Origin: Tritrichomonas musculus | Lineage: Eukaryota; Parabasalia; Tritrichomonadida; Tritrichomonadidae | NCBI GenBank assembly: GCA_039105265.1 | Contig: JAPFFF010000055.1 | Location: forward strand, 1-64,000 | Direction: 5' to 3' | DNA: 64,000 bases | Part shown: positions 62,621 through 64,000 of the stretch, piece after piece | Layout: every line of letters begins with the position of its first letter | Position numbering within the stretch: the first letter of the stretch is position 1 | Notes under the pieces: generated by a model | The model's input: the letters and a program-made list of their open reading frames with translations, nothing else | The model's database searches: none | What the model was told of the DNA's origin: nothing | Translations under genes and position numbers: made by a program

Positions 62621-63302
62621 CTAAGTTTACCAGTTTAATCGTTTTAAGAGTCTTTTCTGATTTTTGAATCAAAGCTTCTAAAAGATAAGAAGAACAATTG
62701 TTCAAAAAGTTTTTTCATCGTTGACAATTCAATTTCGGAAACTGTTTTTATTAGTTTATTCAAAGTTATTAAAGATTTATGAATCTTACAATACTCAATA
62801 AAAATGTATTATATAATTATAAATCTAATATTTATTTTGCAAATTTATAATTAGTATTATATTGTATATTATATTTGCACATTTGTTAGTAAAATTATTA
62901 AGATAAAGGTGAATCAAAATAAAAAAATCAATTAAAAATTCAGAATTTATTTAGCCGTTATAATAAACGGTCACCATTTGAAAATTTTGTATTTTTGTTA
63001 TCCTTAAAAAATTCATAAAAATAATTAATATAATGGATTAAATAATCAGAAGAATAAAAATATCATATTAATAATGCATCAAAATAAATTAAAATACAAA
63101 AAATCAAAGATATTTATATTTTGTTTATTTGATTAAAATTTTTCAGAGTATGGCTGTAATAATTTAGAAAAATCAAAAAAAAAAAAAAAAAAAATAACAT
63201 AAAAGCATATAAACTTCTTGAACTTTAAAAGAATTAATGCAAAAAAAAGTGAAAAGCGAAAAAGCTAAATTGAATCAATTATAGTTGATGTTTATAACTT
63301 GC

Positions 63303-63581
63303 TTATTTAGATTGTGCTTCACGAAGACGTTTGATGGCAGCACGAGCTGCAAGAGCTGTTGGTGTTGTTGGTGTGTAAGCACCTCCTGTTGTAGCCTTAC
63401 GGCATTTCTCGCATGTCCATACTCCTACAACATTACGTCTGACAGCTGTTTTTCCGCAGAATGGGCATGGGTACTTCTTTCGCTGTGAAATTTCGATCTT
63501 TCTGATAGTCTTACGGAGGGATGCACCATAACGTGTTCCATATTTTCCGCAAATTCCGACTTTCTTTGTTCTACGAGCCAT
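63303..63581 (-). CDS. RPL37A: Ribosomal protein eL43 (L37a)
   Basis: 92 residues, the usual eL43 length. The N-terminus [24 protein letters not shown] is the family signature. The zinc ribbon has Cys39, Cys42, Cys57 and Cys60 (CPFC and CEKC), followed by the conserved GGAY and the helical tail [15 protein letters not shown]. It is a 60S subunit protein that binds rRNA. Codon use is less AT-skewed than in its neighbours, as expected for a highly expressed gene. The motif tca directly precedes the ATG. Confidence 0.97.
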   Translation of the reverse strand: MARRTKKVGICGKYGTRYGASLRKTIRKIEISQRKKYPCPFCGKTAVRRNVVGVWTCEKCRKATTGGAYTPTTPTALAARAAIKRLREAQSK

Positions 63582-64000
63582 TGATTAAAAGGCCAACCAA
63601 AACCGTTAAAAGATTCACAAAAAAAAAATATTGTAACCATTTCTCTTTGATTTTTCAATGGTTTTATCAAATAACCAAATATTCAAAATAATAACGATTT
63701 AATGCTAATTTCATGCATATTAAAAATAAATCTAATAATTCATTATATTTTTATATTACGAATATTATACATTCAAAATAATTGAGAGTAAAATTTATCA
63801 TGACGATCAATAAATTCGCAAAAAGTTAATATATATTTTTTAAAATTTTATTATATCAATTAGAAGCTGTTTAAATTGACAAATCATATGCATTTTGGTA
63901 TAACAGTATTGCAATGTGTAATACTTCAAAAGGATGATATATATTATAAAGAAATAATTATTCAAAAAAATTGAATTAAAAAAAGACTTTGGATTTTAAA
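63582..64000. other. Upstream region of eL43 to window end
   Basis: 419 bp of AT-rich sequence. The first 20 bp upstream of the eL43 start are comparatively GC-rich (ttggttggccttttaatca). No further gene is visible. Confidence 0.5.

Larger units (their letters stand above)
60802..63302. other. 2.5-kb gene-poor region with coding relics and homopolymer tracts
   Basis: Apart from the partial frame at 60907-61242 and the decayed minus-strand sequence at about 61270-62620, it holds an A27 tract at 62091-62117, an A-run at about 63176-63193, and plain AT-rich spacer from 62670 to eL43. The middle part has visibly higher GC than the flanks. No tRNA or rRNA is seen. Confidence 0.6.

Noticed and set aside
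62348-62667. 99-codon plus-strand frame
   Set aside because: Overlaps a minus-strand frame with better protein character in the same decayed region; neither is an intact gene.

Overview
The window looks like nuclear DNA of a parabasalid protist, most likely a Tritrichomonas-like trichomonad. It is very AT-rich and uses the standard genetic code. Typical eukaryotic genes (NOT1, CHD-type remodeller, condensin II CAP-D3, gamma-tubulin complex GCP2, Vps53, Ubc13, NSA2, eL43) are single uninterrupted reading frames of up to 1,989 codons, and start codons often have a TCA-core motif just upstream, as in trichomonad initiator promoters. The genus is an inference from overall style; the eukaryotic assignment is secure.

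Layout. Positions 1-13275 are a tandem array of a 2,432-bp AT-rich unit with no gene. There are five units plus a shortened sixth, and the array runs off the left edge. Each unit carries a 991-bp segment bounded by 23-bp terminal inverted repeats. The array stops inside the right inverted repeat of the sixth copy, 10 bp before an unrecognised basic-protein gene (13286-14686). From 15462 to 48396 follows a gene-dense block: a giant coiled-coil protein, Vps53, NOT1, adenosine kinase, a C2H2-like protein, a DYRK kinase, a zinc-knuckle protein, a Sec23/Sec24-like coat protein, CAP-D3, a HEAT-like protein, a broken ankyrin gene, a Sec7-PH protein and NSA2. From 48397 to 52448 is a gene-poor stretch with decayed coding relics and hairpins. 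Then come Ubc13, a charged hypothetical protein, a CHD remodeller and GCP2. From 60802 to 63302 is a second relic zone, and ribosomal protein eL43 closes the window.

Two intergenic gaps hold short non-autonomous DNA transposon-like elements that can be delimited from sequence alone: 21029-22498 (15-bp inverted repeats, 8-bp target duplication, internal 22-bp minisatellite arranged as a 110-bp higher-order repeat) and 29000-29477 (13-bp inverted repeats, 8-bp target duplication). 

The genes do not form one pathway. They are housekeeping functions: mRNA decay (NOT1), membrane traffic (Vps53, Sec23/24-like, Sec7-PH), chromosome structure (CAP-D3, CHD), spindle nucleation (GCP2), ubiquitin signalling (Ubc13), ribosome assembly (NSA2, eL43) and purine salvage (adenosine kinase). 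Several neighbours are divergent with 110-550 bp between start codons, so shared promoter regions are likely. The most unusual material is the near-identical 2.4-kb satellite array with its built-in inverted-repeat element, the two delimited elements, and an ankyrin gene interrupted at successive repeat boundaries.
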